Below, one piece after another: positions 12,840-21,484 of a DNA stretch of 64,000 bases; position 1 is the first letter of the stretch, and the number at the start of each line of letters is the position of its first letter. This DNA comes from CAVSRC01 sp963830205 (lineage in GTDB: Bacteria; Pseudomonadota; Alphaproteobacteria; Rhizobiales; Kaistiaceae): positions 1-64,000 of the forward strand of contig CAWHLP010000012.1 in NCBI GenBank assembly GCA_963830205.1, written 5' to 3'. The translations under genes and the position numbers were made by a program. The notes under the pieces are model-generated. The model was not told where the DNA came from. It saw only the letters and a list, made by a program, of their open reading frames with translations, and searched no databases.

Positions 12840-14303
12840 ATGGCCCGTTTTTTTGAGATTCTTGCAACCGCCACGGTCACCATCGTGCTCGCGGCGGGCG
12901 TCGCTCATGCCGACAGCCGCCTGTTCGGGGCGCGCAGTGACCAGAACGGCGTCAACGTCACCAGTGCCAATCTGGACGGCAAGGACCTGGCGGTCGCCGG
13001 GCAGGGCGGCGGCACCACCTATTTCCGCATCGACAAACCCGGCGGCTCGGTGCCCTGCACCAACCACATAGCCTTCACCGGCTCCAACGGCCTGGTGGCG
13101 ACGATCGACGCCAATGTCTGCACCAATGGCGGCCAGGTCACCGTGCCGTTCACGACCGCCGGCGTGCCGCCGCCGCCGGCGGCGTCGCCAGAGCCCGCGA
13201 CGCCCACGGCTGTGCCGACGGCGCCCGCGCCGGCTGCCGGCCGGCCCGCCGGCACCCAGGCGGTCACCATCAGCGTCGACGATCCCAACGTCTCCGTCGA
13301 CAGCGTCTTCATGGCCGGCAAGCCGGTTGCCATCAACCGGCGCATCGGCAATGCCGTCGAGGTGCTGGTTGCGCCGGGAGCGGACGGCATCACCTGCGCG
13401 CGCGATCTCGGCCTCGTCCTCTCCGACGGCCGCCGCATCGCCCGCTCCGTCGACATCTGCGCCAATGGCGGGCAGGTAAGCGTGTCGCTGCTCTCCTCCG
13501 CCGGCACGGCCGCAACCGCGGCGCCACAGCCGCCGCCGCCCTCGCCCCCGACACCGGCGGCACCGACAGTACCGGCGGCGCCGCAGGCGGCCGGGGTCGC
13601 CAGCGATGCCGTGTGGATGTTCACCTCCACCCGCGACAATGGCAGCCTCGCCTTCGCCGTGCCGAATAGCGAGGACAGCGAGCTGACGGCGGTGTGTGCG
13701 CCCGGATCGAACGAGGCGACCCTGGCGCTCGGCCGCAGCGCCGCCGAGGTGCAGCCGGGCCGAAACGTGACGGTCAGCTTCTCCGCCGGCACGTTCGCCC
13801 AGAGCTATCGCGCCAAGGGCTCCGAGGTGTCGCAGATGACCGGCCTCTCCAACCCGCTGATCAAGCTCAAGACGGACGATCCGCTGTGGCAGGCGATCAT
13901 CCACGAGAGCGCCCTTGCCATCCAGATCGGCTCGGCGGCGCCCTATGCGCTGCCGCTGCGGGGCAGCGCCGCCCAGGCGCGTCCGTTCCTGGCCTATTGC
14001 AGCCCGGCGCCGGTTGCTCCGGCCGCCCCGACCTATTCCGGACAGCCAATTCCCTCGCCGGATTCCGGCAGCATTCCCTTCGCCTGCGACGACGGCAGCT
14101 TCATCAACGTGGTCTTCGACGATGCCAATGCGAGGGTGATCGTCACCGACCCGGCGGCTGGTCCGCCGATGTCCCTGAGGCGCGTCGCCTCGCGCCAGGG
14201 CGCCCGCTATGTCGGCCGCGGCGGCGACGAACTGGTCGGCTACGCCGAGACCATCTCGTGGTCGCGCGGCGGCAGCTATCCGGCGACCTGCCGGCCGCGA
14301 TAG
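12840..14303 (+). CDS. Modular exported protein with C-terminal MliC-like domain, hypothetical
   Basis: A 487-residue exported protein. Signal peptide: about residues 1-24 (ends VAHA). Two similar domains follow, each with a cysteine pair and the phrase (N/A)NGGQV(T/S)V (about 45-105 and 140-222). They are separated and followed by Pro/Ala-rich linkers. A third domain spans about 258-385. The C-terminal ~75 residues start with FACDDGSF and contain GARYVGRGGDELVG and ISWSRGG before a last cysteine. That pattern resembles the lysozyme inhibitor MliC/PliC family (weak match). Probably periplasmic or outer-membrane associated; function unknown. Confidence 0.7.
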   Translation: MARFFEILATATVTIVLAAGVAHADSRLFGARSDQNGVNVTSANLDGKDLAVAGQGGGTTYFRIDKPGGSVPCTNHIAFTGSNGLVATIDANVCTNGGQVTVPFTTAGVPPPPAASPEPATPTAVPTAPAPAAGRPAGTQAVTISVDDPNVSVDSVFMAGKPVAINRRIGNAVEVLVAPGADGITCARDLGLVLSDGRRIARSVDICANGGQVSVSLLSSAGTAATAAPQPPPPSPPTPAAPTVPAAPQAAGVASDAVWMFTSTRDNGSLAFAVPNSEDSELTAVCAPGSNEATLALGRSAAEVQPGRNVTVSFSAGTFAQSYRAKGSEVSQMTGLSNPLIKLKTDDPLWQAIIHESALAIQIGSAAPYALPLRGSAAQARPFLAYCSPAPVAPAAPTYSGQPIPSPDSGSIPFACDDGSFINVVFDDANARVIVTDPAAGPPMSLRRVASRQGARYVGRGGDELVGYAETISWSRGGSYPATCRPR

Positions 14304-14383
14304 TGGCTCAGGCGACACAGGGGCGCGCCCCCCGTCGGTGAGGGGGTGGCGCCGGTCAAGGGGCGGGTCTAGAAGCTCGCTCC

Positions 14384-15826
14384 ATGACGACTTTGGAAGC
14401 CAAGACGCCGTCCTCACGCGGGGCGTGGGGCGCGGAAATCTCCGCTACGCTTGCGCTTGCCTGGCCGATCGTCCTGACCAACGTCGCCCAGGTCGGCCTG
14501 GCGACGACCGACGTGGTCATGATGGGTTGGCTCGGGCCGGATGCGCTTGCCGCCGGCGCGCTGGCCGTCAACCTCAACTTCGCCTTTCTCATCTTCGCCA
14601 TCGGCGTGGTGACGGCGACGGCGCCGCTGATGGCCATCGAGCTTGGCCGCAACCGCCATTCGGTGCGCGACGTGCGCCGCACCATGCGGCAGGGCTTCTG
14701 GGCGGCGATCGCCATCACCCTGCCGATCTGGGTGGTGCTCTGGCATGCCGAGGCGATCTTCCTGGTGCTCGGCCAGCAACCGGCCATCGCCGCCAAGGCC
14801 GCCTCCTATCTGCACACCTTCCAGTGGTCGTTCCTGCCCTTCCTGTTCTACGTGATCCTGCGCAATTTCGTCGCCGCGCTGGAACGCCCGCTGACCGCGC
14901 TGTGGGTGGGGGCGAGCGCAGTCGTCATCAATGCGTTCCTCGTCTGGACGCTGATGTTCGGCCATTTCGGCCTACCGGCGCTGGGGCTTCCCGGCGCCGG
15001 TATCGGCACCACGCTCACCAATATCTACATGGGCGGCGGTCTGGCGCTGCTCGTCACACGCGGCCGCCGCTTCCGCCGCTACCATTTGTTCGGCCGCTTC
15101 TGGCGGCCGGACTGGTCGCGCTTCCGCGCCATCTGGCGGGTCGGCGTGCCGATCGGCGTGACGCTGGCCTTCGAGGTGACCATCTTCAACGCCGCGACCT
15201 TCCTCATGGGCGTGATCAGCACCGCGGCGCTCGCCGCCCATGCCATCGCCATCCAGATCCCCTCGCTCACCTTCATGGTGCCGCTCGGCCTGAGCACCGC
15301 CGCGACCGTGCGCGTCGGCCGCGCCTATGGCGCCAGGGACACCGCCGGCGTCGCCCGCGCCGGCTGGTCGGCCTACGGCATCGCGCTGGTCTATGCCTGC
15401 GGCACGGCGATCCTCATCCTCGCCTTCCGCCATCAGCTCGTCGGCCTCTTCCTCGACTGGTCCAACCCCGCCGATGCCGTCGTCGCCAGCATCGCCGCCT
15501 CCTATCTGGTGTGGGCCGGCATCTTCCAGATCGTCGACGGCGCCCAGGTGACCAGCGCCGGCATGCTGCGCGGGCTTGGCGATACGCGCGTGCCCATGTG
15601 GCTCGCCGGCCTCGGCTACTGGGGCATCGGCCTGCCGGTCGGCGTCGCGCTGGCCTTCTGGGTGAAGCTTGCCGGCATCGGCATCTGGATCGGCCTGTCG
15701 ACCGGCCTTGCCTCGGTCGCCGTCCTCATGACCGTGCGCTGGGCCATGCGCGAGCGCCTGGGGCTCACCCGGCGGATGCCGCCGGACGAGGGGTCGGCAC
15801 GACTAGCCGCTGCCGGCGCGGAATAA
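14384..15826 (+). CDS. MATE family multidrug efflux transporter
   Basis: A 480-residue inner-membrane antiporter of the MATE (NorM-like) family, which exports cationic drugs and metabolites against Na+ or H+. About twelve hydrophobic segments are present, with the family opening ALAWPIVLTNVAQVGLATTD and the second-half motif AAHAIAIQIPSLTFMVPLGL. The two halves repeat each other, as in the family. It stands alone on the + strand after the modular exported protein. Confidence 0.92.
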   Translation: MTTLEAKTPSSRGAWGAEISATLALAWPIVLTNVAQVGLATTDVVMMGWLGPDALAAGALAVNLNFAFLIFAIGVVTATAPLMAIELGRNRHSVRDVRRTMRQGFWAAIAITLPIWVVLWHAEAIFLVLGQQPAIAAKAASYLHTFQWSFLPFLFYVILRNFVAALERPLTALWVGASAVVINAFLVWTLMFGHFGLPALGLPGAGIGTTLTNIYMGGGLALLVTRGRRFRRYHLFGRFWRPDWSRFRAIWRVGVPIGVTLAFEVTIFNAATFLMGVISTAALAAHAIAIQIPSLTFMVPLGLSTAATVRVGRAYGARDTAGVARAGWSAYGIALVYACGTAILILAFRHQLVGLFLDWSNPADAVVASIAASYLVWAGIFQIVDGAQVTSAGMLRGLGDTRVPMWLAGLGYWGIGLPVGVALAFWVKLAGIGIWIGLSTGLASVAVLMTVRWAMRERLGLTRRMPPDEGSARLAAAGAE

Positions 15827-16004
15827 GCTCCGGCTGAAACACGCCGTTACAAACCTCCAGCATTCCCGAAACACTGGGCTTACATCGCCGTGGTGGTCTC
15901 ACCGCCATCGCCCGTGATTGCCAGGCCGAGAGAGGCCCCGCCGGGCGCCGCCCCGCGACCGGCATTTGTCCGGCGGGGACCAACCCATAGCTGGAGACTA
16001 CCCG

Positions 16005-16229
16005 ATGTTCCGCAAGATCGTTGTTGCCGCCGCGCTCACCACCGCCCTGGTCGCGCCGGCCTTCGCCGCCACCACCTACTACGTCGAGCAGAACCCCACG
16101 ACCCACAAGTGCGCCGTGACCAGCCACAAGCCCGACGGCAAGACCTTCACCCAGATCGGCACCGACACCTACAAGACCAAGGCCGACGCCGACAAGGCGA
16201 TGGCGGCCGCTACCGCGTGCAAGGCGTAG
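16005..16229 (+). CDS. Small secreted protein, hypothetical
   Basis: A 74-residue protein with a clear signal peptide (MFRKIVVAAALTTALVAPAFA). The mature part of about 53 residues has two cysteines, in HKCAVTS and near the C-terminus (ATACKA). Similar short periplasmic proteins with TYKTKADADKAMAAA-like ends occur across Hyphomicrobiales and have no known function. The ATG at 16005 has GGAGA upstream; the in-frame upstream extension has no sensible start. Confidence 0.75.
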   Translation: MFRKIVVAAALTTALVAPAFAATTYYVEQNPTTHKCAVTSHKPDGKTFTQIGTDTYKTKADADKAMAAATACKA

Positions 16230-16250
16230 AACCGCCTGACGTTCTGTCGT

Positions 16251-16273
16251 GCGCCGGCGGTCACCGCCGGCGC
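16251..16273. other. GC-rich stem-loop without T-run
   Basis: A near-perfect palindrome (GCGCCGGCG, 5-base loop GTCAC, CGCCGGCGC) about 20 bases after the small secreted protein gene. No T-run follows, so it is not a canonical intrinsic terminator. It may mark the 3' end of that transcript. Confidence 0.5.
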
Positions 16274-16395
16274 GCGGCCCATCTGCCCGAATTTTGCCGC
16301 GATCGGGGCCGAGCAGCACGCTTGCGTGGGGCGCGCGCATAAGCATGCCGGCAATTTCCGCCGGCATGGCATTTCTCCGCGGAGCGGGCATCACC

Positions 16396-17118
16396 GTGGG
16401 CGCCACGCCACACCTTCTGATCGTCGACGACGATCGTGAGATCAGGGACCTGGTCTCGCGCTTCTTCCTCAAGCACGGCTACCGGGTCGCCACCGCCTCC
16501 GACGCGCACACCATGGAGGCGATGCTGGCCGTCGATGGCATCGATCTGGTCATCCTCGACCTGATGCTGCCCGGCCGGAGCGGGCTGGAGCTCTGCCGCG
16601 ACCTGCGCGCCCGCTCGGCGATCCCCATCCTGATGCTGACCGCCATGGGCGACGAGACCGACCGCATCATCGGCCTCGAGATGGGCGCCGACGACTACAT
16701 CGCCAAGCCGTTCAACCCGCGCGAGCTTCTCGCCCGCGTGCGCGCCATCCTGCGCCGCACCAATGCCGTCGCCACGGTCGGCAAGCCGGCCGGGGCGCCG
16801 AAGCGGATGCGCTTCGCCGGCTGGTCGCTCGATCTCGGCCGCCGCCGGCTGGAGGCGCCCGACGGGCTCATCGTCGATCTCACCGCCGGCGAATACGAGC
16901 TGCTCATCGCCTTTGCCGAGCGCCCGCAGCGCGTGCTCACCCGCAACCAGCTCCTCGACCTTGCCCGCGGCCGCGACGCCACGCCCTTCGACCGCTCCAT
17001 CGACGTGCAGGTCAGCCGCATCCGCAAGAAGATCGAGACCGACCCGAAGGCGCCGGAGATGATCGTCACCGTGCGCGGCGACGGCTACATGTTCACGCCC
17101 GAGGTCGACGTGGCGTGA
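16396..17118 (+). CDS. OmpR-family response regulator
   Basis: Two-component regulator with an N-terminal receiver domain (HLLIVDDDREIRD; phospho-acceptor Asp in VILDLMLPGRSG; Lys in YIAKPFNPREL) and a C-terminal winged-helix DNA-binding domain (about 135-235, ending VRGDGYMF). The frame is open back to 16249. The GTG at 16396, with GCGGAG 11 bases upstream, gives a normal short lead (MGATPHLLIVDDD); ATG codons at 16345 and 16366 are alternatives. Its stop overlaps the GTG of the kinase gene by four bases (GTGA), so the pair is coupled. Confidence 0.9.
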   Translation: MGATPHLLIVDDDREIRDLVSRFFLKHGYRVATASDAHTMEAMLAVDGIDLVILDLMLPGRSGLELCRDLRARSAIPILMLTAMGDETDRIIGLEMGADDYIAKPFNPRELLARVRAILRRTNAVATVGKPAGAPKRMRFAGWSLDLGRRRLEAPDGLIVDLTAGEYELLIAFAERPQRVLTRNQLLDLARGRDATPFDRSIDVQVSRIRKKIETDPKAPEMIVTVRGDGYMFTPEVDVA

Positions 17119-18552
17119 GGCGCTTCCTGCCCGACAGCCTCGCCGCCTGGGCGCTGTTCATCGTCATCGGCGGGCTGGTCATCGCCGAGGTGGCGACGGT
17201 TGCCGTCATCCTGCAGAACCGCGCCGTCAACGCCCGCATGAACACGTTCTTCCACCTGGCCGAGCGGGTGTCCTCGCAGAGCCGCGCCATCGCCGCCGAG
17301 CCGGTGCAGGGCCGCGCCGATCTGGCCGAGGCCCTGTCGACGGCGACCTTGCAGGTGTCGGTCGGCAGGAAGCCGATCGCCACCAGCCGCAGCGCCAGCG
17401 ACAGCGAGATCGCCGAATTGGAGGACGTGCTGCAGACCCGCCTCGGCGATTCCGGCGTCACCGAGGTCGATGTCGGCAGCGGCCCGGTGGTCGCCGATCC
17501 GGGTGCCATGCCCGATCCCCCCGGCGACGATGCCGGCCCGGTGGAGCGTTTCCTCTCCGATATCGAGCAGAACTATGCCTTCGACGACGCCTATCTCGTC
17601 TCGGTGCGCCTCGATAACGGCAGCTGGGCCAACTTCACCGTGCCGGTGGCGCCGTCGCCGCGCCTGTGGTCGGACCACGCCATGCTGGCGACCCTGGTGG
17701 TCATTGCCCTGGTGCTCGCCGGCTCGATCTGGGCGCTGCAGGCGCCTGACCGCCCCCTATGCGCTGCTCGCCCAGGCGGCGGAGCGGCTCGGCCGCGACA
17801 TCAACGCCGAATCGCTGCCCGAAAAGGGCCCGCGCGAGGTGCGCGCCGCCGCCCATGCCTTCAACCTGATGCAGGAGCGGTTGCGCCGCTTCATCGGCGA
17901 CCGCGACCAGCTCGTCGCCGCCATCTCGCACGATCTGCGGACGCCGGTCACCCGGCTCAGGCTCCGCGCCGAGTTCGTCGAGGATGCCGACCAGCGCGCC
18001 CGCATGCTTACCGACCTCGAGGACATCGAGGCGATGACCCGCTCGGTGCTCGCCTTCGCCAGCGACAGCGCCCAGCCGGAGGCGCGCGAGCAGATCGACC
18101 TGATCTCGCTCGCCGAATCGCTGTGCAGCGATATGCCGGGCGTCACCCTCGAGCTGGCGCCCGACCTGCCGCCGCGCCTGAAGTGCCTGGCCGGCCCGGT
18201 CGGCCTGCGCCGGGCGATCGCCAATCTCATCGACAATGCGGTGAAATACGGCGACGCGGCCCGCGTTTCGCTCGTCGCCGATGCCGCCGCGATCCGCATC
18301 GTGGTCGACGACGACGGCCCGGGGATTCCGCCGGAGGACATGGAGGCCGTCTTCCGGCCGTTTCGCCGGCTCGAGGCCTCGCGCAACCGCGAGACCGGCG
18401 GCGCCGGCCTCGGCCTCACCATTGCCCGTTCCGTGGCGCGTGCCCACGGCGGCGACGTCATCCTGACCAACCGGCCGCAAGGCGGGCTGAGGGCCGAGAT
18501 CGTCCTGCCGCTGGCGCCGCCGGCGAGTGCGCCGGTCCCGCCGCATCCCTGA
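17115..18552 (+). pseudogene. EnvZ-type sensor histidine kinase, frameshifted as given
   Basis: Partner kinase of the preceding OmpR-type regulator. One membrane helix near the N-terminus (AWALFIVIGGLVIAEVATVA), a periplasmic domain, a second helix (about 190-210), HAMP, the phospho-acceptor box ISHDLRTPVTRLRLR, and ATP-binding N (NLIDNAVKYGD), G1 (VDDDGPGIPP) and G2 (GGAGLGLTIA) boxes. A surplus G in the GG at 17741-17742 breaks the frame just after the second helix. Removing it joins the parts into 478 residues, a normal length. All catalytic motifs survive, so this is probably a sequence error. GTG start overlapping the regulator stop. Confidence 0.88.
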
Positions 18553-18553
18553 T

Positions 18554-18569
18554 CGTGACCTTGGTCACA
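18554..18569. promoter_or_regulatory. CRP/FNR-superfamily-type palindrome upstream of cytochrome c gene
   Basis: The sequence CGTGACCTTGGTCACA matches the CRP consensus TGTGA-N6-TCACA at nine of ten defined bases and is symmetric. It lies just after the kinase stop and 77 bases before the cytochrome c ATG. This is a plausible activator site, inferred only from the match. Confidence 0.45.
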
Positions 18570-18645
18570 GCCCGCAAGGTCGCCGCAGTCTAGCTTCCGC
18601 TGCTCGCGCGGCCGACGGCCGTGCCCATGCAAGGAGGGGAAGAAG

Positions 18646-19125
18646 ATGCGTCTGTCACTCTGGCTGGCAGTTGCCTGCGTGTCGGTGCTGCCGCTGGCGG
18701 CCCAGGCGGCACCGGGGGATGTTTCCATCGACCGCGGCCGGCAGGTATCGATCGTCGGCGGTTGCAACGATTGCCACACCGCCGGCTACAATGAATCGGC
18801 CGGCAAGATCGACCCGGCCAAGGCGCTGAGAGGCACGGCGATCGGCTGGATGGGCCCGTGGGGCACCACCTACCCGGCCAACATCCTGCTCAAGGTCAAG
18901 GACATGAGCCAGGACGATTTCGTCAAATACGCCCAGACCTTCACGGCACGGCCGCCGATGCCCTTCTACAACGTCCACGCCATGGACGAGAGCGACCTGC
19001 GCTCGCTCTACCTCTACATCAAGTCGCTCGGCGAACCCGGCGATCCGATGCCCGACTATGTGCCGCCCGGCGAGGAGCCGAAGACGCCCTACTACGTGGC
19101 GGCGCCGCCGACGATGCCGAAGTAA
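18646..19125 (+). CDS. Periplasmic c-type cytochrome
   Basis: A 159-residue exported monohaem cytochrome c. Signal peptide about residues 1-21 (ends AQAAP), haem-binding CNDCH near residue 40, and a plausible distal Met in RPPMPFYNVHAMDESDL, followed by a Pro-rich tail. Such cytochromes are often the small electron-carrying partners of periplasmic dehydrogenases, but no dehydrogenase lies next to it here. Strong ribosome site (AAGGAGGGG). Ends in a clear intrinsic terminator. Confidence 0.9.
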   Translation: MRLSLWLAVACVSVLPLAAQAAPGDVSIDRGRQVSIVGGCNDCHTAGYNESAGKIDPAKALRGTAIGWMGPWGTTYPANILLKVKDMSQDDFVKYAQTFTARPPMPFYNVHAMDESDLRSLYLYIKSLGEPGDPMPDYVPPGEEPKTPYYVAAPPTMPK

Positions 19126-19151
19126 GCCTGCACTCCGCGCTGGCAGCAGCA

Positions 19152-19180
19152 GAGCCCGGCCCTCGCGGCCGGGCTCTTTC
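19152..19180 (+). terminator. Intrinsic terminator of the cytochrome c gene
   Basis: A perfect 10-base stem (GAGCCCGGCC / GGCCGGGCTC, loop CTCGC) followed by TTTC, 26 bases after the cytochrome stop. It lies between two convergent genes and may serve both strands. Confidence 0.8.
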
Positions 19181-19183
19181 GAT

Positions 19184-20302
19184 TCAGGTCAGGCGGTTGC
19201 GGAACATCCACGCTGCGATCGGCAGCGTCACCGCGCCGATCACCGCCATTGGCCACAGATCGCCGACAAGCTGGCCGAGCCCGGTGCCCTCCAGATAGAC
19301 CCGGCGGGTGATGTCGAGCGCGTAGCGCAGCGGGTCGACATAGGTGATCCACTGGAACACGTCCGGCATGTTGGCGATCGGCGTCGCCAGGCCGGAGAGC
19401 AGGATGAAGGGCATGAGCAGGACGAAGGAGAACAGCATCGCCTGCTGCATGGTCGCCACCAGCGACGAGACGAACAGCCCGATGCCGACGGCGGCGACGA
19501 CGAACAGCACCAGGCCGCTATAGAGCGTGATCAGCGAGCCGGCGAAGGGGATGCGGAACCAGAGCTGCGCCACCAGGAAGATGAGGGTCGCCTGGATGAG
19601 GCCGACGACCGTCGAGGGCAGGGCCTTGCCGATCATGATCTCGACGGGGCGGATCGGCGTCACCAGCAGCTGGTCGAAGGTGCCGTCCTCGCGCTCGCGC
19701 GCCACCGACAGCGCGGTGAGCAGGAGCACCTGCAAGAGGGTGATCGTGCCGATCAGGCCGGGGATCATGTTCCAGCTTGTCTCGAGGTTGCCGTTGTACC
19801 AGGCGCGCACGGTCGCCGACACCGGCGGGTTGGTCAGGCCGTGGGCGGCGCGCCAGTCGACGTTGAATGAGTCGACGATGGCGTTGATGTAGCTGACCGA
19901 CGTGCCGGCGGTATTGGAGTTGCGCCCGTCGACGATGATCTGGACGCTGGTCTGCTGGCCGGCGGCAAGCTTGCGCTCGAAATCCGCGGGAATGCGCACG
20001 ACCAGCAGCGCATCGCGGTTGTCGATCAGCCGGGCGATGTCGGCCGAGCGCTCGATGGTGGCGATGCGCTCGAATACGCCGGAGCCGTCGAAGCGCGCCA
20101 GGAGGTCGGCCGAGGCGGCGCTGCGGTCCTCGTCGTAGACCGCATAGGGCGCGTGGCTGAGGTCGAAGGTGGCGGCGTAGCCGAACAGGAACGACTGCAA
20201 CAGCGCCGGCATGACCAGGATCACCCGGCTGCGCGGATCGCGCAGCAGCGCCAGCACTTCCTTGCGGATGAGGCTCACGATGCGCAGCAGGCTGTCTCTC
20301 AT
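19184..20302 (-). CDS. ybhR: ABC-2 type exporter permease (YbhR-like)
   Basis: A 372-residue ABC-2 permease. First membrane helix after LIRKEVLALLRDPRSRVILV, a large periplasmic loop (about 50-175), then five hydrophobic segments including the family core EREDGTFDQLLVTPIRPVEI. It is the last gene of the unit that encodes the membrane-fusion protein, the double ATPase and two permeases. The order matches E. coli ybhGFSR. The ATG at 20302 lies 9 bases after the previous permease stop. The substrate is unknown; E. coli relatives handle cationic drugs or antibiotics. Confidence 0.9.
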   Translation of the reverse strand: MRDSLLRIVSLIRKEVLALLRDPRSRVILVMPALLQSFLFGYAATFDLSHAPYAVYDEDRSAASADLLARFDGSGVFERIATIERSADIARLIDNRDALLVVRIPADFERKLAAGQQTSVQIIVDGRNSNTAGTSVSYINAIVDSFNVDWRAAHGLTNPPVSATVRAWYNGNLETSWNMIPGLIGTITLLQVLLLTALSVAREREDGTFDQLLVTPIRPVEIMIGKALPSTVVGLIQATLIFLVAQLWFRIPFAGSLITLYSGLVLFVVAAVGIGLFVSSLVATMQQAMLFSFVLLMPFILLSGLATPIANMPDVFQWITYVDPLRYALDITRRVYLEGTGLGQLVGDLWPMAVIGAVTLPIAAWMFRNRLT

Positions 20303-20310
20303 CACGCCCC

Positions 20311-21484
20311 TCACGCCAGTTTCTTGCGCGTCGCCCGATGGGCGGCGGCCAGGAAGACGAACGCCATCAGCGCCAGCACCGCTGTATTGGGCAGGATCAC
20401 GCTCCAGATGTCGCCGGCCAGGAAGATCGTCTGCAGCAGCGTGACGAAGTAGCGGGCCGGCAGGATGTAGGTGAAGATCTGCAAGGGCACCGGCATCGAG
20501 CGGATGTCGAAGATGAATCCGGAGAGCAGCATCGCCGGCAGGAAGGTGGCGATGAGGGCGACCTGCGAGGCGATGAACTGGCTCTTGGTGACCGACGAGA
20601 TGAACAGCCCGAAGCCGACCGAGACCAGGAGATAGAGCATCGACACGCCGGTGAGCACGGTGAGCGAACCGCGCAGCGGCACGTGGAACAGGACTTCGGC
20701 CGCCACGATGCACAGCGTGAAGCCGATCATGCCCAGGCCGAAATAGGGCACGATCTTGCCGATCAGGATCTCGGCCGCCCTGACCGGCGTCACGAAGATC
20801 GCCTCCAGCGTCCCCCGCTCCCATTCGCGCGCCATGACCAGCGCGGTGAGGAAGGCGCCGACCAGCGTGGTGATCAGCACGATCAGGCCGGGGACCAGGA
20901 AGTAGTGGCTGTCGCCGGCCTCGTTGAACCAGACGCGGCTGTTGAGCTGGACCGGGCCGTTGCCGGCGACGGTGTTGCCTTCCGCCTTCAGCCGCTGCTG
21001 GGCGGTGCCGATGGCGCCCAGCGTGTAGCCCTGGATGATGCGCGCGGTATTGGCGTCGGTGCCGTGCAGCAGCACCTGCACCTCGGCGTCGCCGTTGGCG
21101 ACCTGGCGGGCGAAGTCGTCGCGGAGATGCACGATGCCGTCGACCTCATGGGCGCGCATGAGCTGCTCGGCTGCGGCCATCGAGGTCACGGTGCGCGCGT
21201 CGAAATAGGGCGACAGGCGGAAGCCGGCGGCGACCTCGTTGGCCATCGCCGATGGCTGCTCGATCACCAGGGCCATCGGCGCGTTCCTGACGTCGAGCGA
21301 GAGCGCATAGCCGAACAAGCAGGATGAGGATCACCGGCATGACGATGCCGAGCGCGATCGAGCTCGGATCGCGCAGGATCTGGCGGGTCTCCTTGACGAT
21401 CAGGGCACGCAGGCGCCGCGCCCGCCCGGAATGGGGGACAGCCGCCGTGGCAGCGGCGGGCGGGGCGAGGACAGCGTCGCTCAT
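20311..21484 (-). pseudogene. ybhS: ABC-2 type exporter permease (YbhS-like), frameshifted as given
   Basis: Partner permease of the exporter. The first ~55 residues (MSDAVLAPP..., LIVKETRQILRDPSSIALGI) are in one frame and the rest, from FGYALSLDVRNAPMA, in another. A surplus A in the AA at 21317-21318 explains this. Removal restores VILILLFGYALS, as in homologues, and gives 390 residues. The core WERGTLEAIFVTPVRAAEILIG is intact. Its ATG at 21484 overlaps the ATPase stop (ATGA). Confidence 0.88.

Noticed and set aside
17741..17742. Programmed ribosomal frameshifting in the kinase, permease and TPP-enzyme genes
   Set aside because: No slippery heptamer or downstream structure at these sites, and such genes are not known to use it. 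Only the IS3 A6G site fits programmed frameshifting.
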